In this document: positions 1 to 11,730 of the stretch, in pieces
How positions within the stretch are numbered: the stretch's first letter is position 1
How the letters are laid out: each line of letters opens with the position of its first letter
Assembly: GCF_963259705.1 (NCBI RefSeq)
Contig: NC_081853.1
Span: forward strand, 1,674,001-1,738,000
Length of the DNA stretch: 64,000 nt
Source of the DNA: Myotis daubentonii
Taxonomy: Eukaryota > Chordata > Mammalia > Chiroptera > Vespertilionidae
Direction of reading: 5' to 3'
The notes under the pieces: generated by a model
The model's database searches: none
What the model saw: only the letters and a program-made list of their open reading frames with translations
What the model was told of the DNA's origin: nothing
Position numbers and translations under genes: made by a program

Positions 1-52
1 CCACCCCAGTAAGTCTAGTATCCACCTGACACCGTACATAGTTATTACAATA

Positions 53-770
53 CTAGAGGCCCAATGCACGAAATTTGTGCAGTTGGGGGGGGGGTTGTCC
101 CTCAGCCCAGCATGCACCCTCTCGCAGTCTGGGAGCCCTCGGGGGATGTCCAACTGCTGGCTTAGGCCCATGGGTAGTGGGCCTAAGCCGTCGGTAGGAC
201 ATCCTTAGCGCTGCCATGGAGGCAGGAGAGGCTCCTGCCACCACTGCTGCGCTCACTGGCCTTGAGCCCGGCTTCTGGCCGAACAGCACTCCCCTTGTGG
301 GAGCGCACTGACCACCAAGGGGCAGCTCCTGTGTTGAGTGTCTGCCGCCTGGTGGTCAGTGTGTGTCATAGCGACCAACCATTCTGCCGTTGGGACGAAA
401 CCAGCTCTCTGACATCCCCTGGGGTGTCCCCGATTGCGAGAGGGTGCAGGCCAGGTCGAGGGACCCTACTGGGGCAGGATCAGGGCCAGGGAGGAACGTG
501 GGAGGTTGACAAGCCAGGGAGGGACTGTGGGAGGACTCTAGGGCCTGTCTGGCCCCTCTTGCTCAGTTCAATCGTCCAGACCACAGCAGCAAGCTAACCT
601 ACCAGTGGAAGCATTTGCGCGCCCCCCCCCCCCCCCCCCCCGGTGGTCAGTGCACGCCATAGCAAGCAGTTGACTGACCTTAGCATATCATTAGTATATT
701 GCGCTTTGATTGGTTGAATGGCCAACTGAATGACCAGACACTTAGCATATCAGGCTTTTATTATATAGGA
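53..770 (-). mobile_element. Non-autonomous Helitron (HeliBat type)
   Basis: Read on the minus strand, the element starts with TC at 770-769 followed by a TATATAATAAAAG-like 5' end and finishes with CTAG at 56-53. A conserved 3' segment with a palindromic GCACGAAATTTGTGC precedes the CTAG. The interior has the 'ACTGACCACCAGG..GCAG' block typical of these bat elements. A poly-C tract lies at about 621-640. There is no transposase open frame. The next element begins at the very next base, so the two are head to tail. Confidence 0.85.
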
Positions 771-1258
771 CTAGAGGCCCGGCGCACAAAAATTTGTGCA
801 CTCGGGGGAAAGGGAGGCCCTTTAGCCCAGCCTGTGCCCTCTCGCAGTCTGGGACGCCTCAGGGGATGACCACCTGCTGGCTTAGGCCCGCTCCCTGGGG
901 GGATTGGGCCTAAGCTGGCAATCAGACATCCCTCTGGCAGCCCGGCAGCCCTCGGGGGATGTCCACTTGCCAGCAAGGTACAGGCCTAAACTGCAGTCAG
1001 ACATCCTTAGCGCTGCTAAGGAGGCAGGAGAGGCTCCCATCATCACCGCTATACTGGCAGCCATCGGCCTGGCTTGTGGCTGAGCAGAGCTCCTCCCATG
1101 TGAGAGTGCCCTGACCACCAGAGGGCAGCTCCTGCATTGAGCGTCTGCCCCCTGGTGGTCAGTGTGTGTCATAGTGACCAGTCATTCCCAGTCCTTCTGC
1201 TGTTAGGGTCAGTTTGCATATTAGCCTTTTACCATATAGGGTATCCTACCATATAGGA
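771..1258 (-). mobile_element. Non-autonomous Helitron (HeliBat type), tandem partner
   Basis: This is a second copy of the same family, beginning with CTAG at 771 directly after the preceding element. It has the same 3' hairpin region, the same internal blocks (GATGTCC..TTAGGCC and the CCACCAGAGGGCAG stretch) and an AT-rich 5' end. The 5' terminus is duplicated: ATATAGG occurs at about 1234-1240 and again at 1251-1257, so the exact end is either about 1241 or 1258. Confidence 0.8.
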
Positions 1259-1912
1259 TAGAGGCCTGGTGCATGGGTGGGGGCCGGCTGGTTTGCCCTG
1301 AAGGGTGTCCTGGATCAGGGTGGGGGTCCCCCTTGGGTGCTTGACCAGCCTGGATGAGGGGATGATGGCGTTTGCAGCTGGTTGCACCCCTTCAGGGTGG
1401 GGGTCCCCACTGGGGTGCCTGGCCAGTCTGGGTGAGGGCCGTTTTCAGGCTGGCGGGTGACTGAAGCTCCCAACCTCTCCTTTTTTTCTTTTTCTTTTTT
1501 TTTATTCTGGGATTTATTTACCTTCTATGGCTGTCACTGGGACTGAGAGCCGGCTTTAGCTCTGAGGCTCAGCTGCTGAAAGCAGGTATCTGGATTTGTT
1601 TGACTTCTATAATTGAAACACTGTTGCAGCTCCAGCTTTGAGGCCCGGCTGGCTGAAAGCAGGTTTCTGGGGTTTGTTTAGCTTCTATAATTGCAACATT
1701 GTTTCTTAAAGTGCAGCTCAGAGGCCGGCAGCGGCAGGCGGGGAACCTTGGCTTCCTCCATCACTGGAGCAAGCAAGCCTCATGTTCGCTTCAGCTGCCT
1801 GGCTGCCGGCGCCATCTTGGTTGGCAGTTAATTTGCATATCGCCCTGATTAGCCAATGGGAAGCGTGTCGGAGGTACGGTTAATTACCATGTTTGTCTAT
1901 TATTAGATAGGA
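1259..1912 (-). mobile_element. Non-autonomous Helitron of a second, divergent family
   Basis: The left end (TAGAGGCCTGGTGCATG) is a decayed CTAG terminus and the right end (TTAGATAGGA, rc TCCTATCTAA) is the 5' TC terminus. The interior differs from the two elements before it. It holds a T-rich tract and an internal duplication in which GCTGAAAGCAGGT recurs at about 1575 and 1652, followed each time by TTCTATAATTG. Non-coding. Confidence 0.7.
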
Positions 1913-2130
1913 TTATTGACTATATTCCCTGTGCTGTACTTTACATCCCTGTGATTGTTCTGTAACTTCTTACTTCCTTCACCTTTTTCACTCATCCTCC
2001 CAACGCCCCTTCCATCTGGGAACTGTCAAAATGTTTTCTGGTCTGTGAGTCTGTTTCTGTTCTGCTTGTCTGCTTATTTTGTTTAAAGATATATAGTTTT
2101 GAAGAAGAAGATACAAAAAATTCGTTTAGT
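1913..2130 (-). repeat. L1 3'-end fragment, antisense
   Basis: The text 'GACTATATTCCCTGTGCTGT', the CACCTTTTTCACTCATCC block and the GAGTCTGTTTCTGTT block follow the order seen in the antisense of mammalian L1 3' regions. The fragment is truncated on its left by the Helitron at 1912. No coding capacity. Confidence 0.5.
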
Positions 2131-2699
2131 GCCAAACTTACTCATACAGGAAACCAGGCCCCCTGTTGATAGCATTTCTGGTCAAATAGGGCTTTTTGTT
2201 TGTTTGGTGGTAGTGGTGGAGGCTTAGGCACCAACAGCTGTAAGCCATGTGCTGTCATCTAGTGTTTCCCACTATGTGGTGGCGGCTGTTAATTGCTCAT
2301 CGAAGGTTTGTGAGTCTGGAAACGGGTCATTATGGAGACCCGCATCGAGCATTGACTTTCCTACAACAGGTTGAAAGTTCCACCCATCAAATGAGCTGTT
2401 GGCAGTTTGTTGTGTGACTCGGGGAAGACTTCATTGAGCAGCTAAACTGTGGGAAGGACTCTTTGTCAGGGTCAGCAGTGTTCACTGTCTGATCGGGGTT
2501 CATTCCTTACAGACAGGGGGGAACATTCTTGCCAGCTTCTCCTGCCCTTTTCCCTTCTCTGAAGGACACCCCAGTGGTCTCTTCTTGCCAGAGTAAAGCT
2601 GGTGAGACGAGTGAGGACAGTGGGACTCTCGGGAGGTGTCTAAACCATAGCCTGGGGTTGACCTGGGCTTTTCATCCCTAGTAGCTTCTGCTGGAGCTG

Positions 2700-2713
2700 C
2701 CCCCCCCCCCCCC

Positions 2714-2770
<57 letters not shown>
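2700..2770. repeat. Poly-C tract followed by (AC)n microsatellite
   Basis: Fourteen or so C residues run up to 2713, followed by about 28 uninterrupted AC dinucleotides to 2770. It is the only sizeable perfect dinucleotide run in the RYBP intron. Confidence 0.95.
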
Positions 2771-2772
<2 letters not shown>

Positions 2773-2935
2773 GAAAACAAGTCTGGGCTCTTCCAAAGTA
2801 GAGAGACTCATTTGCAGTTCCTTCATAAGAGGAACCCATGGGAAGTCCAGATGGATTTGGGTTAAAAAAATCCCAGCTCAGCCACTTAACTAACCCTTAG
2901 CTATGTTTCTGTCTTCATTTTAAAAGTGGAAATAG

Positions 2936-3153
2936 CTCTAACCGGTTTGGCTCAGTGGATAGAGCGTTGGCCTATGGACTGAAGGGTCCCAGGTTTGATT
3001 CCGGTCAAGGGCATGTACCTGGGTTGCGGGCACATCCCCAGGAGGGGCTGTGCAAGAGGCAGCTGATCGATGTTTCTCTCTCATCGATGTTTCAAACTCT
3101 CTATCCCTCTCCCTTCCTCTCTGTAAAAAATCAATAAAATAAATATTTTTTTA
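2936..3153 (+). mobile_element. Ves SINE (tRNA-derived)
   Basis: The tRNA-like head (CTAACCGGTTTGGCTCAGTG with a GGTTTGATTCC B-box) is followed by the Ves body (CATGTACCTGGGTTGCGGGC) and a CATCGATGTTTC/CTCTC-rich part, ending in an A-rich tail. It is flanked by a perfect 14-bp target duplication AAAAGTGGAAATAG at 2922-2935 and 3154-3167. Ves elements are confined to the vesper-bat side of the bat tree. Confidence 0.95.
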
Positions 3154-3657
3154 AAAAGTGGAAATAGAATTCCTCCTCTAGAGGATGTTGTGCAAATCCA
3201 GCTGTATGATGTGCCTGTCTGGGCTGCCTGTGGACCACTCTGCCTCTTGGACTTGAGGCGCAGCTTGTAATGTCTGCCCTGGAAACTAGCTGGCTTTGGG
3301 CCTCGCAGGAGTGAAGTGTGTGTAGCTCTGTTCCTGGAGATTGGCCCTTTCCATTCTGTCACACATAGTCAGAGCACATTAGCCTAGAAACCCAGAGGGG
3401 ACAGATGGCAAGCGCTGCCAGAGCAGTTGGGATACGTAGCGCCTTCACTGCAAGAGCAAAAGGTCTTGTGGGAGGTCTCTCACTAGTTTCCCTTACCTTC
3501 CCCTTGAAAGGGGCTGTGCTGCTTTTTGAGCCAATAAGTGTTAGTGTGCTTTGTTCAGAAGCACTGTGGGCCTTTTCCAAACAAGTCAGGTGTATTTTCC
3601 TACCTCACCCATATCCCTAGGCCCTGGGAGAATTAACTTGAAATAGCAGCTGTAATA

Positions 3658-4055
3658 TCTATATATATATAAAAGCCTAAGGGACCGGACGACCAGCCGG
3701 TAGCTATGAGCACACACTGACCACCAGGGGGCAGCCGCTCAACGCAGGAGCTGACAGGCGACAGCATCTCTGCAGAGTGCCCTCTTGAACTCCGGAACCC
3801 TTCCAGAGTTGGACTGCCAGTTTCGGTCCAATCCCCACAGGTCAGGCTGAGGGACCCCACCTGCTGGAGGGACCCTGCTCACTCCACAGACACCCTTCGA
3901 GCCCCAGCACCGCCCCAGGTGAGGCCGGCTGGGGAGGGACCGTGGAAGGTTGGCTCCAGGGCACGTTCAGCCCATCTCTCCCAGTTCCGCTCCACCCGAC
4001 CACCTTCTAATTAATTTCCTTTCAATATGCATGAATCTGTGCACCGGGCCTTTAG
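3658..4055 (+). mobile_element. Non-autonomous Helitron (HeliBat type)
   Basis: It starts with TCTATATATATATAAAAGCC, carries the CACTGACCACCAGGGGGCAG block and ends with CACCGGGCCTTTAG, where the last four bases are a C-to-T mutated CTAG. Unlike the first two elements it lies on the plus strand. Another element follows without a gap. Confidence 0.8.
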
Positions 4056-4462
4056 TATATAAAAAAGGCTAAGGGACCGTCCGGTAGGTATGACACGCAC
4101 TGACCACCAGGGGGCAGACACTCAGCGCAGGAGCTGCTGAGCTGCAGTGACTTGGCAGGGGTGGTTCTTGGATGGTGCACCCAGAACCAGAGAGGAGGGA
4201 GCCCGATTCCTCACAGGGCTGTGCGAATTCACCTTTGACCGTGGGTTATGCTGTTGCTGGAGCACTGTTGGCCCGAATCTGGTTTACTGCTGAGCTGCAG
4301 TGACTGCAGATGCCCCTCAAGCTGCGGCTCTGCCCCAGGTGTGGCCGACCCGGGAGGTTGGCTCCAGGATGTGTTCAGCCCGTCTCGCCCAGTCCTGCCC
4401 TGCCAGCCACTTTCTAATTAATTTCCTTTCAATGTGTACGAATCTGTGCACTGGGCCACTAG
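4056..4462 (+). mobile_element. Non-autonomous Helitron, tandem partner
   Basis: It begins TATATAAAAAAGGCTAAGGG directly after the previous terminus, holds the same GACCACCAGGGGGCAG block near its start and ends CACTGGGCCACTAG at 4462. The 3' 90 bp are close to those of its neighbour (TTCTAATTAATTTCCTTTCA in both). The 5' TC is eroded. Confidence 0.75.
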
Positions 4463-6266
4463 TTTCTTGATAACAGGCAGATCCCAGATAGCCTTGGCTC
4501 CTCCTCATTTGTGAAATTTTGTTTGGCTGACCATTAGCGGAGAGAGGCACTTGAGGCACTTGACCATTCGACCCCTCATCTCACCGCCTGCACATGTACA
4601 TTTGCACTGCCGATCCTGGATTGTGGTACTGGGCTGAAGAATTCTGAGGGTGTGTTTGCCGACATGTAGAGGATTGCCCTTGGCAGAGACATGGCAATGG
4701 GCAGCTCCCCTAGTGTCCAGGATGCCCCTAGCCAAGTGGACTGCTGGGTAGGGGATGGCCCTTCTGGATAAGCTGGTCGGGCAGCTGAGCGTCCATAAAG
4801 CACACTGCACTCAGGCCATTCAGGCCGCGTGTGAGATGCAGAAGCCCCCTCCTCTCTGCTCATCACCAGCTGCTCTGCCTGCTGCCCACCAACCAGTGCC
4901 ATTTCCAGTGCCCATGGTTTCTGAATCTCCTCTCTGCTTTTTCATTTCCATATTCCGCGACAGCCCCTCTAGTATCCCCTTCCTGTCTCAAGAAAAGTGT
5001 CCCCACATCTTCCCCAGTTCTTCTTGAGTGGTGGTGCTTTCTCTCCTGCCCCTGGCTTAACTCCCAACTCGGTGTACAACACAGCGTGTCTCCCTTTCCT
5101 ATAGAAATCTCCAGCCTGCTCACCCTTCTAGTAGGTTGTCCAAGAAGGCTCCCATTGGCTCTGAATTACCCCCTGGTGGTCCCCGGTGCCCTGGTCTCTG
5201 CTCGCATGGGGCCTGCTCTAAAAGTCGGCAGTGATTTCCTGTATCACCAGAGTTTGGCCCCTCTCCTCAATCCTCATTCTACTTTGTTTTTCTCTGCAGT
5301 GTTGTTTATTCTTTATTTACCCAGTAGATAATGTTAGTAACAAAGATGATTAAGATGCAGTTTTGCCATTGAGGAGTATACAGTTAATTGGCAGTTACAG
5401 TGCCCAGTGGTAGTGACATCATAGATGGGGCAGGTGTCCTGGAGTGGACTGGTGCCCAGGTGTCCTCTTGTTCTCAGGTGAGATTTCCCTGGAGTAAAGC
5501 ACACATACTGGCGAATGGGAATGCTCCCTCAAGGTGTAGTTTTCCTTCGTTTTAATGGGTTGGTCACAGTGTTAGCACTGGCTGAGTCTGGTTAGTGGGG
5601 ATGGCACACGGACGGACATGCTTGGGGATCCCTGTAGACGGTGAGCTGTTGTGTCCCCAGCTAGCATCTGTGAGATGCACGACCTTCTTTATGAGGTGCC
5701 CGTCGTCACCTTCTCCTCGAAGGAAGAGAGGCTCAGAATGGCTACTGCTGCTTGGTTAGAGCCCGAGAAAGAGGCAGCTACTGCTGGGGAGGGGGCGTGG
5801 CTGGGCGTGTTTGGGGGCCAGGCTTAGAGTGAGTCCCTCCCTTCCTTTCTAGGGACACTCCCACATGTGTTTGAAGCCCTTGCCACGTGCGTGCGGCCCT
5901 GTGTGATCAGGGGTGAGGTGTACCTGACGGCTTCCGTGGGGCGGCAGCCGACCGTGGCCTGTGCTGCCGGAGCCCAGGGAACTGGTTCCGAGCGTGCCTC
6001 TTTGTTGGCATGTTTCTGGCAAAGGCACACGCCACTGAGCGCTCAAAGCAGACTCTGCCTAGCGCAGGGTGGCCATGGATCCAGCAGCTCTCGTTGTTCT
6101 TTTTTTTACGTTTGCTTTTCTTTTGTCCAGGCCTCCATCCTGTAGGGTCTGAGGGCATGGTTAATTGTGGCAGCTAGTCGTTTCACCTCATGAACGGACC
6201 CATTTTATGTTTGCTTCCCTACCTTGTTCTCGGAGAGTTTATTACGCGGTACATGTCCGTCTAGGT

Positions 6267-6469
6267 CAGCGGTTCTCAACCTGTGGGTCGAACAACCCTT
6301 TCACAGGGGTCACCTAAGACCATCGGAAAACACATATAATTACATACTGTTTTTGTGATTAATCACTATGCTTTAATTATGTTCAATTTGTAACAATGAA
6401 ATTGGGGGTCACCAAAACATGAGGAACTGTATTAAAGGGTCGTGGCATTAGGAAGGTTGAGAACCACTG
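6267..6469 (+). mobile_element. Short non-autonomous hAT transposon
   Basis: The ends form inverted repeats (CAGCGGTTCTCAACCT at the left; AGGTTGAGAACCACTG at the right). The flanks GTCTAGGT (6259-6266) and GTCTGGGT (6470-6477) are an 8-bp target duplication with one mismatch, as expected for the hAT superfamily. At 203 bp it has no transposase. A truncated relative is present at 45751-45868 in the 3' end of the FBXO31-like retrocopy. Confidence 0.9.
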
Positions 6470-7216
6470 GTCTGGGTGGACTGTCTTTGACGATGAGTAC
6501 TGTACAGGCTTTCCGCTCTGCCTTCCCACGCGGGCCTGCATGGTCGTGCAGAGTGAGAAGTGTTTGGCACCACTTACAATTGGCAAACAATGGTGTGTGC
6601 TGAGAGCCAGCGTCAGCTGGAGGTTGGTGAGGACATGATGGTTGCTATCACAATGAACGTATCATCATCTCAGGATTTTTTATTCTGACTTTCAGTCTTC
6701 ACCCCCTTTATTGCTCTGTGTTGTCTGTTGTCCGTGCCAATCACAGAGCTGCAGGGAGCAGACCACATCGGAATCATTGCATTGAGGGGAAATGTCATAC
6801 TTGTAATTTTATCCTCTTTTTGAGGGATTACCAGTGTCCACCTAATGAAATGAGATGACCCTCTGCAGTGGGAGTGTTTGTGAGCTGACAGGCATATAAT
6901 CTTGGCAGCTCAAAAGCAGTGGTGGTCTGAGCACTCTGGAACAAAGCAGTGCCCTTTATGGCCAAGAGACACTGCCCTGCTGTGTGAGCACCTGCACCTG
7001 TCCTTACGGTAGACGTACAAGAAGTGCATGTGAGAAGGAAAAAGGTCTTACGGACTCCTCCATGCCACATGGAGATAGGAATGTAGAAATAGCACCATGT
7101 AATGGAGCTTTGAGATGCCAGATGCTAGTAATAAAATACCTGAGGAATTAGGAGACCAAAATAAAACCTGATATTTATAAAACAAATAATGGTGTGTCTT
7201 TTCTTGAATGTTTTAG

Positions 7217-7393
7217 AAAACCTCGAATCAATTCTCAGCTGGTGGCACAGCAGGTGGCACAGCAGTATGCCACCCCACCACCCCCGAAGAAGGAGAAGAA
7301 GGAGAAAGTTGAAAAGCAAGACAAAGAGAAACCCGAGAAAGATAAGGAAATTAGTCCCAGTGTCACCAAGAAAAACACCAACAAGAAAACAAA
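7217..7393 (+). CDS. RYBP: RYBP coding exon 3 (residues 54-111)
   Basis: RYBP (RING1 and YY1-binding protein) is a subunit of variant Polycomb repressive complex 1, which ubiquitinates histone H2A Lys119 in the nucleus. This exon follows a TTTTAG acceptor. Its first base completes Arg53 and it then reads [20 protein letters not shown], a run of prolines and a Lys/Glu-rich stretch, ending two bases into codon 112 at a GTAAGT donor. The phases of this and the next two exons join without a gap and give exactly the C-terminal 175 residues of a 228-residue protein. The Ran-BP2 type zinc finger lies upstream of the window. The close paralogue YAF2 also has a [13 protein letters not shown] start, but the downstream exons match RYBP. 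Confidence 0.96.
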
Positions 7394-7483
7394 GTAAGTT
7401 CCGGGTAACTCAGCTCGTATGTTACTTTGCAGGTGAAGCAAAGCTATCTTTTTAATACCTCTTTTGGCACCCCGCCCCTTTAG

Positions 7484-7582
7484 ACCAAAGTCCGATATTC
7501 TGAAAGACCCTCCTAGTGAAGCAAACAGCATACAGTCCGCCAATGCGACAACCAAGACCAGCGAGTCGAATCACACCTCAAG
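7484..7582 (+). CDS. RYBP: RYBP coding exon 4 (residues 113-144)
   Basis: A 99-base exon between a CCCCTTTAG acceptor and an AG/GTACTG donor; the preceding intron is only 90 bases (7394-7483). It encodes PKSDILKDPPSEANSIQSAN and a short Thr/Ser-rich linker. This linker joins the basic exon-3 region to the C-terminal RING1-binding segment. The reading frame is open and in phase with both neighbours. Confidence 0.95.
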
Positions 7583-7970
7583 GTACTGACGCAGACTGCA
7601 AAGGTCAAGTGCTGCTCTGGTGGACTGAGTCCTCCAGAACCGATGGTTTTGTGCCTGTGGGTTTATAGGCTGAGGGTAGGGTGGAGAACTAGGTCTAAGA
7701 CTGAGCTGCGTGGGTGCGTGCGTGTGTGCCTGGGTGTGCAATACTGTACACCACTGTGGCCGAACGGGTCAGACGCGTTGATGGTCACTTTGGAGTGGTC
7801 CGAAGCTTTGCTGGCAGGCAGTGGTTTCTGTTACTGCTGAGGTTAAGCTGCAGGTTCTGTGTAGCTGTGGTATGTGGGGGTGCCCTGGATCTCTGTGTGG
7901 ATGTTGTCTGCCAGACGGCGCCTAACCCAGAGCTTACGTAACTGGCTGTTCCCTGTGGTGTTGCTTTCAG

Positions 7971-8223
7971 GCCCCGACTGAAAAATGTGGACAGGAGCAC
8001 TGCACAGCAGCTGGCAGTGACTGTGGGCAACGTCACCGTCATTATCACAGACTTTAAGGAAAAGACGCGCTCCTCCTCCACCTCCTCCTCCACAGTGACC
8101 TCCAGTGCAGGGTCAGAACAGCAGCACCAGAGCAGCTCGGGGTCGGAGAGCACAGACAAGGGCTCTTCCCGCTCCTCCACTCCGAAGGGCGACCTGTCCG
8201 CAGTGAACGACGAGTCTTTCTGA
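7971..8223 (+). CDS. RYBP: RYBP terminal coding exon (residues 146-228 and stop)
   Basis: The exon begins after TTGCTTTCAG. It encodes the RING1/CBX-contacting region ([20 protein letters not shown] and the following VIITDFKEK), a Ser/Thr-rich tail and the C-terminus [10 protein letters not shown], with TGA at 8221-8223. In PRC1.1-1.6 complexes this segment folds as a beta-hairpin on the RAWUL domain of RING1A/B. The sequence looks under strong constraint: from memory only a few conservative changes separate it from human RYBP, for example Gln-His-Gln in the Ser-rich tail and Leu for Met before SAVNDESF. It is split by a 388-base intron from exon 4. Confidence 0.96.
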
Positions 8224-11200
8224 AATTGCACATGGAATTGTGAAAACTATGGATCAGGGTCTGAAATTCAGATCTCCACCTGCCCATGCTGCTGCACCTG
8301 GAGAGCCTTCTGTGGACATCGACCTGTGGGTGATGCTGCCAGGATCATTTCTGCTTGCCATGGGCATTTGGCCACCGAGGAATTTCGCACCCTGACGATT
8401 ACTCTTGACACTTTTATGTATTCCATTGTTTTATATGATTTTCCTAACAATCATTTATAATTGGATGTGCTCCTGAATCTACTTTTTATATATAAAAAAA
8501 AAAATCTGCTGTGCACAATTTTCCATGTACATTACAACTGGTTTTTGTTTTTGTTTTGTTGGGGGTGGGTTGGGAGGGGGAGGGAACTTTTATTTATTGT
8601 GTTCACAAGCTCCATCCTCTCAGCATATCCTTCTAAGTTTATTTCTTTCTTCCAGTTATACTATGTACTATCAGTTTTGATATAACTATATATAAATATA
8701 AAATTATATATAAAGGGTTATTTGAAACCAATCCATGGCAACGCTGGTGCTTGATACACTGTGAAGTGAGTACAACCTTGAACAGTTACAGACCCGGGAC
8801 AGTCCCTTCTACGGAAGTGCGGACATTGCATTAGAATCGGTCTTACACGAGGTGTTTTCCCGTCCACGGGCAGCTTGGCTCTCATCTGTCTAAAGAGCAC
8901 TGGGTGATAGGAAAACAGAGGTTTTTAAACAATGTGATCTCCCATTTCAGGACCGCTCCAGAGCCAGCACCTGCAGCGGAAGCGCTGACCCCAGGTGCTG
9001 GCTGGGAGGCTCTGTCGATCAGCAGCACCCAGCGCTCTCCCCGGCCAAGGGCTGTGCGCATCGCGGTAGTGTGCACAGTGCTGTTCCCACATGGCGCTCG
9101 CTCGTGAAAACACGGTGTTCCATACGCGATTCCACCACTTCCCAGGCCTCTGCTCGGGGCTGAGGTCAGTCTATAAATTGTCGCTTAGCTTTAGGATTAA
9201 AACGGACTCAACTGCATTTTTGGTCGATACAAGAAGCAAATCCATGACACAACGCGCACAGGGCATTGCCCTGGTGGTTTTGTCATTGAAATTGGTTTGC
9301 CTCCTGCCCTCCTGTCCCTTATGCCACCAATTCAGTTGTGGGAATTGTTTTTCTTTCTTAAAACTCCACTCCTTTCTTGTCCTGATGAACAAAGGTGGTC
9401 AGCTGCAGGCCTCGCCTCCCTGCTGGGAAGGGCACTTCTGGGAGCCTGCCGTCTCCTTCCTGGGCCTGACGATAACGCGAGTAAACTCTGTTGTAAAGTT
9501 TCTTTTCACCCATTTTTACTATCTCAGTGGAAGCGGGGAGACAAAAAACAAAGACCACTAAGGTTTCTACCCACTGGCATTTTAAAATGCTTTGTTTTGC
9601 CTCATTTGGATTAGGGTCTCTTCTGTGTAACTCCCACCACTCATGTCCAGGTTCCCAGACTTCAGAGTCACTGCGGGGACTTGATGTCACCTTCCTTTAT
9701 TTGGTCATAACGTAAGGGAGCCTGGGAGGCAGCTGGCTGTGAGGAAGCCCCACAGGTGGGCGTGAGAAACCTGGTATGCTTAAGAATAGAAGTCACTTCT
9801 GTCTGGAGGCCACAAGCAAAAAGAAAAAAACGAACAGCTTGATTTGAGTAGCCGACAGGAAAGGTTCCTTTCCCATCTACATCAGACTCCGCGTCCCTCT
9901 GCGCCACGACCTCCATCTGCTCTCCAAGCACAGGGTCTGCAGCAGTGCCGTTGTGTGGTCCTACTCGCAAACGCTCGGACAATGTCCCCTTTCGCAAGGA
10001 TGCTTGCATCTGGGATGCAAGCTGTGCTTATCTTTTTAGATACCTTTTTCAAGTATTTATTAATGAACCAAAGGAAATCAAATGCTTTCTGTAAGTATCA
10101 GAATATATAATACATAGTGATTTGACTATGAATTTTAAATCCACAATTTAATATTAGTGGGATATTGCAAAGACATTCCTTCTAAAGTTTTAATATTCCT
10201 TTTATTAAGGGTCTCAGGGAGGGTAAATTAGTCAGCCATATTTATTTTCCAGAGATATAAGGAATTGCTAAGTTTGAAAATTAACTTTTTAATAAGAAAA
10301 ATTAGATGTCACCAAACTCGTGGGTTGCACTGCTTTCCGAACCATAAAGTGTTGGTGTGCATTTCAGAAACACTGTGTAACTTCTCAAAATGAGTCTCCT
10401 GTAAAGGGATGGGACTCCTAGGCTCGTGGGGGAAGCCGATGGGCCAGCTACTCGGCTGCTGATTCGTGATTGCAATGCCTTGGTGCTTTGGCTTTGCCTC
10501 CGACATGAATAGAGGACGGGAGGTGACGGATGGAGGGTGCTTTAGGACAGGTGGGATGACATGGCCGTTGTGATGGGACTGCAAGTGGCAGTGGAGCCTC
10601 GGGCCCGTGTCCTGGGCGGGCCCCTGCTGCCCGCGAGCTGCTGAGGCCTGAGGTGGGGGGCACTGGAGGCTTCACTCCTGACATTGAGGTCCCTCAGACG
10701 TGCTCTGGAGACAGAATTCGTGGAACTTCCTGTATTTGCAGTTTGCCCTACAACAGGTGGGCAATGTGTAAAAACACTAGTGTAGATTAGAAAGATACAT
10801 ATTAAAGGGTCAGAAATACCTGGTGTTCGGTGGCACAGTAAGCAGGTTATAAAGCCAAAACAAAAAGCACAGTGTTACCCTCGCAAGGTTCCATTTGTTT
10901 TAACACCACCCGGTCTTCAGGCGAGCGCAGAGCTTACCTGACATGCTCTGTTGGAGTCGAGCAGTTCAGAGGTGAAGTATCTTGACACCCACAAAACATT
11001 TCAGTCAGAGCCCTTCTGTTTCAATCTGGATATTTGAAAACAATGGCAGAAGCTTCTGGGAGTTGCGTGCCACAAAGACGTCTCACCTGCCTTATCAAGA
11101 CCATTCTCAGCCTACTTTTCTAAGCTACCATATCGTAAATTATTGAAAATTTATTAATTGCTGAATATATAATAACCTTTGCTTGTATGTAACCGAAAAT

Positions 11201-11605
11201 GGTTTAAGAGCCAACATTTAGAGTATGACAATGGAGCTGAACAGTTTTTAATGCGCAAGCAGTTCTGTTCTTGTGTATGACTCGTAACCTTAATTTACTG
11301 TGTAAAGATGGTTACATTATTTCCTTAGCTTTGTTTGTTGGAGACAAATAGAGAATGCTTGTTAAGTATGTCCAACATAATCTTGTGAATTTTTGTTACT
11401 GTATTATACAAGCTATATTTTCATTTGCCCAGGAAGACGGCTTGTCTCGCTTCGGAGGTTTCTGCTCTGTCGTCTTTATAGCCGAGTCTTAGGTCTGGTT
11501 TTTCTTCATGCGAAAGTGTCAGTTGGTGGTTTTGTGAACTGGTCAGAAATTCGCAGGTCTGAAATGTTGGGGGGATTTACATTGGACACTGCTCTCCGTC
11601 TAGCA

Positions 11606-11611
11606 AATAAA
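11606..11611 (+). terminator. RYBP: Candidate proximal polyadenylation signal of RYBP
   Basis: Canonical AATAAA in an AT-rich context, followed within 25 bases by ATATTCCTGTCGCTGG. It would end the message about 125 bases before the distal signal. Confidence 0.5.
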
Positions 11612-11730
11612 GATGTTAATATATTCCTGTCGCTGGCATGTGCACGACTGTGTGATTAGAAGCCACTTTATCATTTTCCTGCTTTAAATAGAAATGTCTA
11701 TTTATGAATTCTGCTTGTAGTTTTTTCACA

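Larger units (their letters stand above)
1..7216 (+). other. RYBP: Downstream part of a RYBP intron (inferred)
   Basis: Everything before the splice acceptor at 7215-7216 is read as the intron between RYBP coding exons 2 and 3, because the exons that follow start inside codon 53 of the protein. The exon carrying the N-terminal zinc finger is not in the window. The intron holds three abutting Helitrons, a Ves SINE, two more Helitrons and a hAT element, listed separately. The stretches 2131-2700, 3168-3650, 4463-6258 and 6478-7200 show no recognisable gene or repeat; they contain only short open frames without family resemblance. Confidence 0.75.

Noticed and set aside
2936..3010. tRNA gene (good A and B boxes in the Ves head, also at 25889 and 54668)
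   Set aside because: The tRNA-like part is the SINE promoter; cloverleaf pairing is degraded and a SINE body, tail and target duplications follow.
4831..5331. 166-codon plus-strand frame in the RYBP intron
   Set aside because: No domain, Ser/Pro/Leu-rich composition and an unrelated frame open opposite; looks like chance.
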